DNA of 64,000 bases from Leptolyngbya sp. SIOISBB (lineage in GTDB: Bacteria > Cyanobacteriota > Cyanobacteriia > Phormidesmidales > Phormidesmidaceae): the NCBI GenBank assembly GCA_010671905.1, contig JAAHII010000001.1:3162001-3226000 (forward strand). Reading direction: 5' to 3'. Both the position numbers and the translations under genes were made by a program. Position 1 is the first letter of the stretch. The number at the start of each line of letters is the position of its first letter. The notes beneath the pieces are model-generated. The model saw only the letters and a program-made list of their open reading frames with translations. It had not been told where the DNA came from and ran no database searches. Below, piece after piece: positions 27,121 through 37,005 of the stretch.

Positions 27121-28002
27121 ATGGAAATTCGCCGTCGGCCTCCATATCCTGAGGTATCTGTGCAAAGTCTGACTTATAGAATCAAGATGCCGGGGGCCGA
27201 GCCCCAAAACATTCTAGAAAAGATTGTTTGGCAAAAGGAAAAAGAGATTACCCGATTGCGGAATCAGATGCCCTTAGCGGATCTGCAGCGCGAGGTTTTG
27301 AGTGCCCCACCGACGCGCGACTTCCTAGCGGCCCTGCAGCAGAGCGATCGCGCGCCCGCCTTAATCGCCGAGATCAAAAAAGCCTCCCCTAGTCGCGGTG
27401 TCATTCGTACAGACTTTGACCCGGTGACGATCGCCCAAGCTTATCAAGCCGCTGGTGCCGCCTGTCTCTCCGTCCTGACAGATGAAACCTTCTTTCAGGG
27501 CAGCTTTGATTACTTAGCAGCTGTCCGCAAAGCGACTAATATTCCCCTGCTCTGCAAAGAGTTCATCGTCTACCCCTATCAGATGTACCTAGCGCGGGTC
27601 AAAGGAGCAGATGCAGTATTGTTGATTGCGGCAATCTTGAGTAACGAAGATTTGCGTTATTTCACCAAGATTGCACAAGCCCTTGGCATGCGTGCACTGG
27701 TTGAGGTACATACCCTAGCAGAGTTAGACCGCGTCTTAGCCATTGAGGCCATTCAGCTCATCGGCATTAACAACCGTAATTTAGAAACGTTTGTCACCTC
27801 TTTGGACACCACGGAGCAACTGCTAGAACAACGTCGCGGACAAATCCAAGCGAAGGAACTGTTCATCATTAGTGAGTCAGGCATTCAAAAGCCAGCCGAT
27901 GTCACAGCCGTTCAACGTTCGGGAGCGCAAGGTATTTTGGTAGGAGAATCGCTCATGCGACAAGATGATTTAGTACAAGCAATTGCCGCGCTCTATCCTT
28001 AA
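27121..28002 (+). CDS. trpC: Indole-3-glycerol phosphate synthase
   Basis: The 293-residue TIM-barrel enzyme converts carboxyphenylamino-deoxyribulose phosphate to indole-3-glycerol phosphate in tryptophan synthesis. Motifs are [15 protein letters not shown] (catalytic Lys, near residue 83), [14 protein letters not shown] near 114, [14 protein letters not shown] near 142 (catalytic Lys), [12 protein letters not shown] near 213 and the phosphate-binding ISESGIQ and GILVGESLM at the C-terminus. The N-terminal 25 residues carry a cyanobacteria-style extension ([11 protein letters not shown]). It follows lpdA by 11 bases, and a DUF5340-like gene follows by about 35 bases. Confidence 0.95.
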   Translation: MEIRRRPPYPEVSVQSLTYRIKMPGAEPQNILEKIVWQKEKEITRLRNQMPLADLQREVLSAPPTRDFLAALQQSDRAPALIAEIKKASPSRGVIRTDFDPVTIAQAYQAAGAACLSVLTDETFFQGSFDYLAAVRKATNIPLLCKEFIVYPYQMYLARVKGADAVLLIAAILSNEDLRYFTKIAQALGMRALVEVHTLAELDRVLAIEAIQLIGINNRNLETFVTSLDTTEQLLEQRRGQIQAKELFIISESGIQKPADVTAVQRSGAQGILVGESLMRQDDLVQAIAALYP

Positions 28003-28036
28003 ACGACCGTCCTGCCCCTCGCCAGCCCCAACTTTA

Positions 28037-28282
28037 ATGACTGAGCCGCTTCCTCTACCGTCCCACATTCACTATGAGTTGCTATTGCAACTGCTAGAGC
28101 AGCAAACCTTGTTTGCGGCCTACGAGCATGCTCACCTGAAGGGTGAAGTCAGTGAACTGATCATGACTCTAAGAAAAGCGTTATCACAACAGCGACAGTT
28201 GGAAGAAAATTGTGAGCGGTTGGGACTCAAAATAGATTATCGCTGGTCGTTAAATGGCACACCAGAACAACCCAAAAGCTGA
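28037..28282 (+). CDS. Small conserved cyanobacterial protein (DUF5340-like)
   Basis: From ATG 28037 the 81-residue product begins with PLPSHIHYELLLQLLEQQTL, which resembles the cyanobacterial DUF5340 family, and continues as mostly helical and charged sequence. Function is unknown. It lies 35 bases after trpC and may be in the same transcript. The frame extends upstream to 27983 into trpC, but those residues lack family support. Confidence 0.55.
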   Translation: MTEPLPLPSHIHYELLLQLLEQQTLFAAYEHAHLKGEVSELIMTLRKALSQQRQLEENCERLGLKIDYRWSLNGTPEQPKS

Positions 28283-29038
28283 GCGGTTTTTCCTTGCACC
28301 AGTTGATTAAAGACAACTGCCGTAAACCAGCCAGTCCAACGATGCGAAACCAGATCGAACCGGTAGACCTCAACTGTAGACGTTCGCAATCATTTTGAAA
28401 AACGATCTCTGGACAACAAAGTGAGCATTGCTCCAGGTGACCGAGCAGATCCCCTACAGGGCATCTAGAGCACCGGTTCAGAATACCGAAAACAGTTCAA
28501 GTGAACTAAAAAGGTCGAACGATAAATCAGGTATTTCAGATATCGATCTACCAGAGAAAATAATACTGAACTGGCGTTCTAGAGCTGTGGCTCTACGTAT
28601 GCTTGAAACAGCGTTTATACAACCCTCGGTTGATGTCATGCGGCGGTTGGCTCAAACAGACAGGGCTCTTTCGTGAGCTTGTGACTCTCACATCTAATCC
28701 TTAATGCAGTCAGCACCTCAGGATTAGCGAATCCGTCTAGCTCCAGCAATCTTCTTCGAGACTCAGCATCACTATCACATCACGAGTATCAGAGCAGAAA
28801 AGTGCTTGACCAAAATCTTGTTGGGTCTCGGTCACTTCTTTTCAGTGTGTGAACAATGCTTCACAGACACCTTTTAATTTGACACGATGAAGGTGTTTAG
28901 ATCGATTTTCGAATATTTTTTGTTGATCTTTGAGCCGTTTACAAAGTTTTTTTGATTACAGCTTTCTATTTAAAAGCCAGAAATCAGCAAAGATCACCGC
29001 TTAGTAAACCCAAACAATAAAATACCGAGGTTATCATA
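28283..29038. other. Long intergenic region, AT-rich leader of the pentapeptide gene
   Basis: A forward frame at 28428-28676 (82 codons, TTG start) shows no recognisable family and is not called. The last 200 bases (about 28840-29038) are notably AT-rich with T runs, fitting the promoter and leader of the gene at 29039. A TTTACA at 28938 and a TATTTA at 28967 are promoter-like, but the spacing (23 bases) is too long for certainty. Confidence 0.35.
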
Positions 29039-29542
29039 ATGAACGTTCAAGAATTTTTGTTCAAATACGGCCGCGGCGATCGCAATTTTACCGGTGTCAT
29101 TCTTCATGCAGCTGATTTGAGCCATCGCACACTCAACGGCATTAATTTTAGACAAGCTGATCTGAGCGGAGTTGATCTCCGAGGGGTCAATCTCACCCGC
29201 GCCAACCTCCGCTATGCGAACCTCGCCAATGCCAACCTCACCAACGCCGATCTCAGCGGTGCCAATTTACAAGAGGCGAATCTCAGAGGCGCTGTGCTGA
29301 AAGGCGCTAACTTCGTTGGCAGCAACTTAATCCAGGCCGACCTCCGATCAACAGATCTCGACGGGGTGAACTTACAAGGAGCTCATTTGGCTGATACTCA
29401 AATGGATCGGGCCAGTCTACAGCAGGCAAATCTGTCAGGGGCCTATCTTGATGGCGTCAATTTAACGGAAGTTGACCTGACCGAGATCGCCTCAACTGTC
29501 ACCGATCCAGCACTCGCTACAGCTGGGGCTGTTTACCGTTAA
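29039..29542 (+). CDS. Pentapeptide repeat protein, cytoplasmic
   Basis: The 167-residue protein consists mostly of about 20 tandem A(D/N)LXX pentapeptides from residue 22 to 150 (for example ANLRYANLANANLTNADLSG), which fold into a right-handed quadrilateral beta helix. The N-terminal cap NVQEFLFKYGRGDRNF is typical of cyanobacterial members. There is no signal peptide. Such proteins may mimic DNA or scaffold partners; the function of this one is unknown. It is followed within about 55 bases by a hairpin terminator. Confidence 0.88.
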   Translation: MNVQEFLFKYGRGDRNFTGVILHAADLSHRTLNGINFRQADLSGVDLRGVNLTRANLRYANLANANLTNADLSGANLQEANLRGAVLKGANFVGSNLIQADLRSTDLDGVNLQGAHLADTQMDRASLQQANLSGAYLDGVNLTEVDLTEIASTVTDPALATAGAVYR

Positions 29543-29597
29543 GTGGTTAGCCATCGCTGATTGCACCAATCCTCATGTCTTGAGTTAGCCAACTGCA

Positions 29598-29631
29598 GCC
29601 GCAGCAGGAGCCAGTAGCCTCCTGCTGCGGC
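29598..29631 (+). terminator. Hairpin terminator after pentapeptide gene
   Basis: The arms GCCGCAGCAGGAG and CTCCTGCTGCGGC pair perfectly (13 bp) around an 8-base loop. No T run follows, but stem strength and position about 55 bases after the stop codon fit a terminator. Confidence 0.6.
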
Positions 29632-29807
29632 CTGAAATAATCAGCCAAAAAGTTGACTGGGTTGGTATCGGATGGTTTCAGCCCGAAGCCCAGTGCAGGA
29701 ACTCTCATAAAATTAGAATTGATATCCGGGCATCAGCTAATAGACAGGGAAAACTAAACATACTGCTATCTCAGTCTCCAAAGTTCCCCGCAACTTTGAG
29801 CATTGCT

Positions 29808-30407
29808 ATGAGCGCTTGGTTCGATAAACTGCTGCACTTTGCCATCGGTCTGGCAGTTGGTATTACTTTTTGGTGGCTGCTAGAACGCTATCTGAGGAAT
29901 GCGGCGAGACGCATCAACCCGATTCTCTTCCTAATCATGTTGGTGTGGGGCGCTAGCGGCCTGTTCTTCTTCCGCAAATTGGGCATTCCCATCCTGAGTC
30001 ATACTGCTTTTTATATGGCGATCCCCGACTGGGATATTCCGCTATATCAAGTCACCAGGCTGAGGTTTCTGATCCATCGCAGTTGGTTATTCCACTCAAC
30101 CCTACTGCCGTTAGCACTATTAGGATTATGGGGGTGGCTGAGGCGATCTCCACCCAGCCATCAATGGCCCACACTCCTCACCAATAGCTTACGAGATAGC
30201 GCCCTTGGTCTCTCGATTGGCATGAGTGCACATTTGCTATGGGATGCTCTACTCTCTTCCACCCGCCGAGGCTTTTACATTAGGGGGTTCGGCAGTCTCA
30301 ACTCATGGCTTTGGCTGATCATGAGCCTGGGACTCGGCATCGGTATCCCTTGGCTTGTCGCTAGGACTATCCATCATGCCAACACTCCCTTAGGAATCGA
30401 CGACTAA
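29808..30407 (+). CDS. Membrane protein resembling DUF457/YdjM-type metal-dependent hydrolases
   Basis: From ATG 29808 the 199-residue protein has about five hydrophobic helices. Polar residues spaced as in the YdjM/DUF457 family are visible: IPDWDIP near residue 72, then LIHRSWLFHSTLLPLA near 87-102 and AHLLWDALLSS near 142. The (P)DxD, H-R-x(3)-HS and H-x(3)-D pattern is the putative metal site of that family, whose function is not settled. A TTG at 29796 is in frame but adds nothing conserved. The next membrane protein starts 35 bases downstream, so the two may form an operon. Confidence 0.6.
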   Translation: MSAWFDKLLHFAIGLAVGITFWWLLERYLRNAARRINPILFLIMLVWGASGLFFFRKLGIPILSHTAFYMAIPDWDIPLYQVTRLRFLIHRSWLFHSTLLPLALLGLWGWLRRSPPSHQWPTLLTNSLRDSALGLSIGMSAHLLWDALLSSTRRGFYIRGFGSLNSWLWLIMSLGLGIGIPWLVARTIHHANTPLGIDD

Positions 30408-30442
30408 CGAATGCTTATCCTTTTCAGGAGACTTTTAGTCAT

Positions 30443-30781
30443 ATGCGATCGCTCTACTTCTTGCTTGGCCTCGCCCTCATGATTCTGGGGGTGTACTTTC
30501 TGGGCAAAAATATTTTGCTTACCACCCATCCCTACTCGTGGTGGCGCGGAATTGCGGCCGACTTATCTGTCATATCTCTCTGCCTCGGCATTTTTATGAC
30601 GATCTTTCTACGAGGCGAAGCTCGAGTATTAGGTTGGATTGCGATCGGCTTTGGGATCGTGTTTGTCTTTTTTAGTAGCCGTATTGTTTTGAGCCCCACC
30701 AGCTTATGGCAGTTTTGCCTCGCCCTCGGTTCTATGAGCATGGGCTACAAAATGATGACGACTGGGCGCCATCCCTTCTAA
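30443..30781 (+). CDS. Small hypothetical membrane protein
   Basis: The 112-residue protein has four hydrophobic segments (about residues 3-20, 38-55, 62-80 and 86-104) and little soluble sequence. No family is recognised. A likely ribosome site (CAGGAGAC, about 10 bases upstream) supports the ATG. It follows the YdjM-like gene by 35 bases and precedes the ArsA/Get3-like gene by about 185. Confidence 0.6.
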   Translation: MRSLYFLLGLALMILGVYFLGKNILLTTHPYSWWRGIAADLSVISLCLGIFMTIFLRGEARVLGWIAIGFGIVFVFFSSRIVLSPTSLWQFCLALGSMSMGYKMMTTGRHPF

Positions 30782-30965
30782 CATCCAACTGCCGTTCAAG
30801 CGATGCACCTCCGAATGCAATCTCGACACTTGATTTACAGTCCGTTGAAGAGTCACTGTTAGGCCCTGCCACTTTAAGCATCACTCACAGCGCAGCGAAA
30901 TGCCGTCAAAACCGATACAGTGAAGACACTGTTACGTTTTTGACCCAGGCAGAGGCAACGAGATT

Positions 30966-32147
30966 ATGCGCGTAATTTTGATGACCGGTAAAGGCGGCGT
31001 CGGCAAAACTTCCGTTGCTGCAGCGACCGGTTTGCGTTGCGCCGAATTAGGCTACAAAACCCTAGTACTCAGTACTGACCCGGCTCATTCGCTGGCTGAT
31101 AGTTTTGACATGGAACTAGAGCATGAGCCTCGCCCTGTGCGACCCAACTTGTGGGGGGCCGAACTTGATGCCCTGATGGAATTGGAAGGCAACTGGGGTG
31201 CCGTCAAACGCTACATCACTGAAGTCCTGCAAGCTCGGGGCCTAGAGGGAGTAGAAGCCGAAGAACTCGCCATCCTTCCCGGCATGGACGAAATCTTTAG
31301 CCTGGTCAGGATGAAACGCCACTACGATGAAGGCGAGTACGATGTTCTCATTATTGACTCCGCCCCGACCGGCACAGCTTTACGATTGCTCAGTCTGCCA
31401 GAAGTGGCCGGTTGGTACATGCGCCGCTTTTATAAGCCCTTTGAAGCCGTATCGGCAGCACTGCGCCCCCTGGTCGAACCGCTATTTCGCCCTGTTGCCG
31501 GTTTCTCATTGCCAACGAAAGAGGTGATGGATGCGCCCTACGAGTTTTACGAACAACTCGTCGAGTTAGAAAAAGTGCTCACCGACACGACGACCACCTC
31601 AGTGCGGCTGGTGACCAATCCTGAAAAGATGGTCATTAAGGAATCACTGCGTGCTCACGCATACCTTAGCCTCTACAACGTGGGCACTGATTTAGTGATT
31701 GCTAACCGCATCATTCCAGATGCGGTACAAGATCCGTTTTTCCAACGATGGAAGGATCAGCAACAGCAGTACCGCCATGAAATCCACGAAAACTTTCGAC
31801 CCTTGCCCGTCCGTGAAATCCCTCTCTATTCCGAGGAAATGTGCGGGATTGCCGCGTTGGAGCGGCTGAAAGAAACCCTTTACGGTGACGATGATCCCGC
31901 ACAAGTTTTTTACAAAGAAAATACGCTGCGGGTAGTCCAACAAGGCAACGACTACAGCCTAGAGGTTTATCTGCCTGGCATTCCTAAAGACCAAGTAGAA
32001 CTGAGCAAGTCTGCCGATGAATTGAATATCCGGATTGGCAACCATCGCCGCAATTTGGTCCTGCCCCAGGCCTTGGCAGCCTTGAATCCAGCAGGGGCCA
32101 AAATGGAAGAAGATTATTTAAAAATTCGCTTTGCCGCAGCGTCTTAA
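30966..32147 (+). CDS. ArsA/Get3-type ATPase with C-terminal HSP20-like domain
   Basis: The 393-residue protein has the deviant Walker A KGGVGKTS (near residue 9), switch [14 protein letters not shown] near 38, and [19 protein letters not shown] near 128 (Walker B region). These mark the ArsA/TRC40/Get3 family of dimeric ATPases. Residues about 315-393 form a small alpha-crystallin-like domain ([29 protein letters not shown]), a combination found in many cyanobacterial and plant homologues. No arsenic genes are near, so a chaperone or membrane-protein targeting role is more likely than arsenite transport; this is inference. It is followed by the IS-containing region. Confidence 0.88.
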   Translation: MRVILMTGKGGVGKTSVAAATGLRCAELGYKTLVLSTDPAHSLADSFDMELEHEPRPVRPNLWGAELDALMELEGNWGAVKRYITEVLQARGLEGVEAEELAILPGMDEIFSLVRMKRHYDEGEYDVLIIDSAPTGTALRLLSLPEVAGWYMRRFYKPFEAVSAALRPLVEPLFRPVAGFSLPTKEVMDAPYEFYEQLVELEKVLTDTTTTSVRLVTNPEKMVIKESLRAHAYLSLYNVGTDLVIANRIIPDAVQDPFFQRWKDQQQQYRHEIHENFRPLPVREIPLYSEEMCGIAALERLKETLYGDDDPAQVFYKENTLRVVQQGNDYSLEVYLPGIPKDQVELSKSADELNIRIGNHRRNLVLPQALAALNPAGAKMEEDYLKIRFAAAS

Positions 32148-32456
32148 AGAAACTTGGGCGGCAGTCAGACTGACCTCAGATATGCATATTGGATAGCGCC
32201 TTTCCCCGATCTCCAAACTCCTGATCTAAATAGAGAGGGAGGAGGTCTTGGTAGCCATAATGATGTTTCGCCTCAAGACTAGAGATCTCTTGCCGTCATC
32301 AAACTGACTGCCCTAAGCTGCTTGCCCTTTAATTTGCACAACTGCTCAACTTTTAGGTGGGGTGGGACAGGCGAGGACGCCTATCTAACGAGTTTTCCCT
32401 GTTATCCAAATACGCAAAGTCGATGGGTTTTAGCTTATTGCCTTTTAGAAGGACGA
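32148..32456. other. Intergenic before the IS, no gene seen
   Basis: No frame of note, tRNA or clear hairpin occurs after the ATPase gene. The left IS flank (AAGGAC at 32449-32454) pairs with GTCCTT at 33983-33988 beyond the element, so the pre-insertion sequence carried a short inverted repeat. Confidence 0.4.
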
Positions 32457-32465
32457 TCGCTGAAC

Positions 32466-33971
32466 CTGACTTTTCCTGCTAAGTCCTCAAGTTCATCGTA
32501 GACGGTGCTCATAGCCCATGCAGGTAACTCTCGCTAAAGTGAGTGCATCGATATGCAGGGAGTATCTGAGATGATGGCAGAACGTTATGAGCAGAATTTT
32601 GGGAGCTGTGATTTAGGTGATCGCCGATTGAATCGTCGAGCCCTCAGCATTGGCCAATCCCTGAGCGCAAATTTTGGCAAGGCGCTCTCGAGCGTATTTG
32701 AGAGTGGGAAGGCCCTCAAACGGGCTTATGCGTTTTCGCCAATGCCAAAACCAGCTTTGAACAACTGATCACCCCGCATTGTCAGATGACGGCTGAAAGT
32801 GTGAGTTTGCAACCTGTAGTTTTGTGTGTAGGCGACACCACTTACCTGGACTATGGTGGGATCCTGGCCAAACGGGAGGGATATGGCCCCCAAGGCAATG
32901 GCGGGAATGGTTTACTGCTTCACAGTGCACTGGCAGTTGATCCGGAACAAGGTCAACCCTTGGGATTGCTATGGCAGAAACTGTGGCATCGCCCACATCG
33001 AGTGAAGCCCCCTGCGGATGAGACTCCAGCGCAGAAAAAACAACGCCGTGCCAAGGCTCGCAAGACTCAGCGAGCCCGCCCTTTTGAAACGAAAGAATCT
33101 TATCGCTGGGTCGAAGCGATGACAACTGTTGAGCAGCAGGTAAGCCCATCAACTCGGGTGATTCATGTGTTTGACCGAGAAGGAGATATCGCAGAAGTAT
33201 TCGACCAACTCAATTCGTTGAGTCAGACAGGTGTGGTGGTGCGAGCTGCCCATAATCGTGCTCTTGAGCAAGACCCTCATCGCTTATGGGCAAAACTGGA
33301 AGCTCAAACCATTGCGGGCTATCACGAAGTGGACTTGTGTGAAACCAAAACCCGCAAAGCTCGCACGGCCAAACTGGCCATCCGGTTTTGTCCAGTGCAA
33401 CTGCGCTCTCCGATTCGCTTCGGCGCAGACAGCCAACTTCCGGTGGTTGCAGTCTATGCCGATGAAGTGGATTGCCCAAACGGAGAAGAGCCGGTTTCCT
33501 GGATGTTGCTGACCAGTGAACCCGTCACCACCCTGGAGCAGGCCCAGACCATCCTGCGTTGGTACACCTATCGCTGGCGAGTGGAGGAATATCACAAGAT
33601 CCTGAAATCTGGCTGTCAGGTGGAGCGCTATCGCCTCGCCGCTGAGGGCATGAAATCCTTGCTGGGGTTCCTGAGCGTGATTGCCAGCGATTTGTTGCGC
33701 TTGACCTATTGGCAACGAACCCAGCCCGAGAGTCCAGCCGAATCAGTCCTCAATTCAGGCCAACGACAAGTGCTCCAAGCCAAATCTGCTCAGTTACCCA
33801 AGATCTTGACGGTAGCTTGGGCAGTGGAAGCCATTGCCCGCTTGGGTGGTTATCTGGAACATCGACGCAAACCCCCCATCGGCATTCAGGTGCTTTGGCG
33901 CGGATGGGCTAAGTTACACGACTTGGTTGAGGGATGGCAACTAGCTAACCTGACTTAGTAGGAAAAGTCAG
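32466..33971 (+). mobile_element. IS4-type (Tn5-like) insertion sequence, complete
   Basis: The element is 1506 bp. The 19-bp left end CTGACTTTTCCTGCTAAGT and the complement of the right end, CTGACTTTTCCTACTAAGT, differ by one base. The 9-bp direct repeat TCGCTGAAC lies at 32457-32465 and 33972-33980, which is the target duplication length of the IS50/Tn5 branch of IS4. One transposase gene fills it. Clean ends and exact target duplications indicate a fairly recent insertion, although the transposase frame as written is broken by one base. Confidence 0.95.
32553..33958 (+). CDS. IS4-type transposase, frameshifted
   Basis: The 5' frame has AERYEQNFGSCDLGDRRLNRR (the helical N-terminal DNA-binding part) up to KRAYAF. 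The 3' frame has the catalytic core, with LCVGDTTYLDY (first Asp), RVIHVFDREGDIAEVFDQL (second Asp) and the YREK-like YRWRVEEYHKILKSG (Glu). The frames join if TTTT (32732-32735) is read as five T, giving AFFANAKTSFEQLITPHCQ. Tn5-type enzymes excise the element by hairpin cut-and-paste. As written the enzyme would be truncated at 32768. Programmed frameshifting is not typical of this family, so mutation or sequencing error is likelier. ATG at 32571/32574 is an alternative start. Confidence 0.93.
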
Positions 33972-34085
33972 TCGCTGAACGAGTCCTTAGGCTTTTCACG
34001 GTGTTTACGCTCTAGTGTTGCGGCCCGTGATGACTTAAAGTGTGGGGATGGCTAACGAAGCAAGGCTCCACCTTTTTTCCATGGG

Positions 34086-34358
34086 ATGAGTAGAGAAAAT
34101 TACATCAATCACCCTACGTTTGGATTGCTCTTTCGGCTGTGCATGGTTGCCGAAGGGCAGGAGTTGTTTGCGACGCTATATGCCCAGCGATTATTTTTTG
34201 TCGTCACCACCACCATCCCGAAAGGGTTCACCTTTGACTCCATTAGTCGGAGCGATGCGAGACAGAAGTTTGAAGAGCGCATGCGGACAGTCCGGCGGCG
34301 GGGCGACTACTCAGAGTACGATCGCCTGCAAAAAGTCTATAAGCAAACCTTTCAATGA
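34086..34358 (+). CDS. pipX: PipX, NtcA co-activator and PII-interacting protein
   Basis: The 90-residue protein matches PipX along its full length: ENYINHPTFGLLFRLCMV at the N-terminus (Tudor-like domain), LFATLYAQRLFFVVT near residue 26, and C-terminal helices with RTVRRRGDYSEYDRLQKVY. PipX binds either the nitrogen regulator NtcA, boosting its activity when 2-oxoglutarate is high, or the PII protein when it is low. Its last codons overlap the first codon of pipY (ATGA), the translationally coupled pair typical of cyanobacteria. It lies 105 bases after the IS target duplication, so the IS may sit near its promoter. Confidence 0.95.
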   Translation: MSRENYINHPTFGLLFRLCMVAEGQELFATLYAQRLFFVVTTTIPKGFTFDSISRSDARQKFEERMRTVRRRGDYSEYDRLQKVYKQTFQ

Positions 34359-35041
34359 CCGCTTCTCCGTCAACCAACTCAATTATTGACCGCGTTACCA
34401 GCATTACGAAGGAATTGCCCCCTCAAGTTCGATTAATTGGGGTTTCCAAGCGACAGCCTGCGAGTGCAATTCGAGCGGCTTATCAGGCGCATCTGCGCGA
34501 CTTTGGCGAAAGCATGGTGCAAGAGGCGATCGCGAAACAAGCTGAGCTCACGGACCTAGAAGGGCTTACTTGGCATTTGATTGGCCACTTGCAAAGCAAT
34601 AAGGCCCGTAAAGCCCTAGAGCATTTCGAGTGGATTCACTCTGTCGATAGTCTGAAAATTGCCTTGCGGCTCAATCAAATTGCCGGTGAACTGTCGAGAT
34701 CGCCCTATTGCTGTCTGCAGGTCAAGCTGGTGCCCGATCCGGCGAAATTTGGCTTTTCGCTAGAGGCATTGTGGTCCGCATTGCCGCAATTGAATGAACT
34801 ACAGCATTTAAAGATTGTGGGGTTGATGACCATCCCCCCTTTAGAAAGCTCTATAGCCGAAGTGGAAGCCATCTTTCGGCAAGCCCAAATGTTAATTGAT
34901 CAAATCAATCAGCAGGAGTTTGATCGGCTGCACTTATCAGAACTTTCGATGGGCATGTCAGGAGACTATCCGGTGGCGATCGCGACCGGTTCAACCATGA
35001 TCAGACTAGGCTCAACTCTCTTTGGCGATCGCCCTGCTTAG
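34355..35041 (+). CDS. pipY: PipY, YggS-type PLP homeostasis protein
   Basis: The 228-residue protein binds pyridoxal phosphate in a single TIM barrel (PLPBP/YggS/PROSC family). Marks are VRLIGVSKRQPASAI with the PLP-binding Lys, DFGESMVQEAIAK near residue 51, WHLIGHLQSNKA near 72, and LSMGMSGDYPVAIATGSTMIRLGS near the C-terminus (phosphate-binding). It has no known enzyme activity and buffers vitamin B6. The 4-base overlap with pipX couples their translation, and sepF and proC follow, an order conserved in many cyanobacteria. Confidence 0.95.
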   Translation: MTASPSTNSIIDRVTSITKELPPQVRLIGVSKRQPASAIRAAYQAHLRDFGESMVQEAIAKQAELTDLEGLTWHLIGHLQSNKARKALEHFEWIHSVDSLKIALRLNQIAGELSRSPYCCLQVKLVPDPAKFGFSLEALWSALPQLNELQHLKIVGLMTIPPLESSIAEVEAIFRQAQMLIDQINQQEFDRLHLSELSMGMSGDYPVAIATGSTMIRLGSTLFGDRPA

Positions 35042-35456
35042 GTTTGAGCGATCGCCCACTTGAGGGTTCTCTTCAAATGGAATTGATCGGGGATTCGCGA
35101 AGGTGATCGAAAAACTTGATCGGTGCGATCGGATCAGGCATCACCAAAGGATGAAATCAAGCTACAGCAGAGATCCCAAAGTTTTTAACTAATTATTAAT
35201 TGGGGTGTCCTTTCAGGGATTTCGTGTATACTGTGGACTCAAATTCCGTAAACTCGATTAGAGTATAAGCGGTTCAACGAACGACTCGTTTTTCGACTGA
35301 TTCAACTTTCGATTCAGCTGTAAAAACGACGCCCCTTGCCTCAATAGTTTGTTTCTTCACTCACACAGTTGGAACGGCTAGACGAGGTCGTTGGCATCAT
35401 CTCTCATGCTGAGCAGGCGATGGCCTGCAAATTGCTGAATGTCATGGAGTGTAGCT
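35042..35456 (+). promoter_or_regulatory. Intergenic leader of sepF with -10-like element
   Basis: This 415-base gap is AT-rich around 35185-35300. TATACT at 35227-35232 is a good -10 candidate; TTGGGG at 35200 is 21 bases away, so the -35 element is not convincing. The remaining 220 bases before the GTG start form a long leader without an obvious frame or strong hairpin. Confidence 0.35.
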
Positions 35457-36086
35457 GTGAGCAACTTGTTCAATAAACTAAGAGACTTTGTCGGCCTGAG
35501 TGACCCTGCCGACTATGACTATGAGTATGACGAGATAGACTCTGGTGAAGAGTACCAGACCCTCTATCAAGAAGAAAACTCACCACAACAACCTCCGGTA
35601 ATGGCGGCTCCTCAGCCCCAGCAACCGGTACAAGAAGACGCCCGAGCGCGGCGTCGGGTTCGGGAACGGATGTTGTCCAATGAAACTGGAATGAACACCA
35701 TGGGAAGTAATGTGATTGGTATGCCTGGAGCAATTAACGGAGCCTCCGAAGTTGTGGTGATGGAGCCACGCTCATTTGAGGAAATGCCACAAGCAATTCA
35801 AGCGCTACGCGAGCGCAAGTCGGTGGTACTCAACCTCACCACAATGGATCCTGACCAAGCGCAGCGGGCAGTTGACTTTGTGGCCGGTGGCACCTACGCC
35901 ATTGATGGTCATCAAGAGCGCATTGGCGAAAGCATCTTCCTGTTTACTCCCAATTGCGTCCACGTGAGCACCCCCACCGACGTCGAAGAAGATATGCCGG
36001 TGGCCCCTCAGACGCCCATGGTCGATCCTCGCAATGTGCCACCGACTCCCGTATGGGGCGGCGATCGCGCAGTCGGCCTAGGTTAA
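35457..36086 (+). CDS. sepF: Cell division protein SepF
   Basis: From GTG 35457 the 209-residue protein begins with the membrane-targeting helix [13 protein letters not shown], then an acidic, Gln/Pro-rich linker. The SepF domain lies at about residues 95-175 ([29 protein letters not shown], then [16 protein letters not shown] and [12 protein letters not shown]). SepF bundles FtsZ filaments and tethers them to the membrane at the division site; in cyanobacteria it is also called Cdv2. GTG 35457 is chosen because GGAG lies about 7 bases upstream and residues before it are not conserved. proC follows by 94 bases. Confidence 0.93.
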   Translation: MSNLFNKLRDFVGLSDPADYDYEYDEIDSGEEYQTLYQEENSPQQPPVMAAPQPQQPVQEDARARRRVRERMLSNETGMNTMGSNVIGMPGAINGASEVVVMEPRSFEEMPQAIQALRERKSVVLNLTTMDPDQAQRAVDFVAGGTYAIDGHQERIGESIFLFTPNCVHVSTPTDVEEDMPVAPQTPMVDPRNVPPTPVWGGDRAVGLG

Positions 36087-36180
36087 ATGTCGGTTCTTCA
36101 GCAGTACAGCTGAGAGGCGGCGTCAACCGACGGTGATACCACCGTCAATCTTACTGTTCGTTGAAAAGGACGTTAGCTAG

Positions 36181-36987
36181 TTGCCAACCCAGCTATGCGT
36201 TTTAGGCGGCGGGGTGATGGGTGAAGCGCTCATCGCCCGCCTTATTTCTCTGAAAACTTTTGCGGCTGAGGCGATCGCAGTGGGTGACCCCTCGGCAGCG
36301 CGTCGGCAGTTTTTAGTGGAAACCTACGGTATTCAAGCAACCGACAACAATCAGGCAGCCCTGACCGATGCCGCAGTCGTGTTAGTTGCAGTCAAGCCAC
36401 AAGCGTTTGGCAAAATTGTGCCCGATTTACAAGCTGCAGCTCATCGACAAACCGCTTTGTTACTCTCCATCATGGCCGGCACCCCTCTCGCGACATTAGA
36501 AGCGGCAGTGACCGGCTGGCCCGTGGTGCGAGCGATGCCCAATACGCCCGCGACAGTAGGGGCTGGGATGACAGCGATCGCCCCTGGACAGGCGGTGAAT
36601 GCCGATCATTTGGCGCAAGCACGAACCATTTTTGCCGCGGTCGGGGATGTCGTTGAAGTCCCTGAGCATCTTATCAATGCCGTCACTGGCCTATCAGGGT
36701 CGGGCCCTGGCTATGTCGCTGTTATGATTGAAGCATTGGCCGATGGCGGTGTGGCAGCCGGACTCCCCCGGGCGACTGCCCTCAAGCTCGCCATTCAAAC
36801 TGTGAGAGGTACTGCCACACTCTTGCAAGAGACCGATTTACATCCAGCCGTCCTTAAAGACCGAGTGACGAGCCCAGGGGGGACTACCATCGCCGGGATC
36901 TCAGCGCTAGAAGCTGGGGGAGTGCGAACGGCTCTAATTCAAGCCGTCCGGGCTGCCTGCGATCGTGCAAATGAATTAGGGGCATAA
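36181..36987 (+). CDS. proC: Pyrroline-5-carboxylate reductase
   Basis: The 268-residue enzyme reduces pyrroline-5-carboxylate to proline with NAD(P)H, the last step of proline synthesis. It shows the Rossmann fingerprint CVLGGGVMGEALIARL, VKPQAFGKIV near residue 80, VVRAMPNTPATVGAG near 118 and the family signature KDRVTSPGGTTIAGISALEAGGVR near 222. The first codon is TTG, with AAAAGGA about 11 bases upstream; no better start is visible. It follows sepF and is followed, 18 bases later, by a small membrane-protein gene. Confidence 0.94.
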   Translation: MPTQLCVLGGGVMGEALIARLISLKTFAAEAIAVGDPSAARRQFLVETYGIQATDNNQAALTDAAVVLVAVKPQAFGKIVPDLQAAAHRQTALLLSIMAGTPLATLEAAVTGWPVVRAMPNTPATVGAGMTAIAPGQAVNADHLAQARTIFAAVGDVVEVPEHLINAVTGLSGSGPGYVAVMIEALADGGVAAGLPRATALKLAIQTVRGTATLLQETDLHPAVLKDRVTSPGGTTIAGISALEAGGVRTALIQAVRAACDRANELGA

Positions 36988-37005
36988 CCCCGTCGGAGGT
37001 CAGCT

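Noticed and set aside
28428-28676. 82-codon forward frame in the gap after the DUF5340-like gene
   Set aside because: TTG start without a ribosome site, no family resemblance and no context support; left as intergenic.
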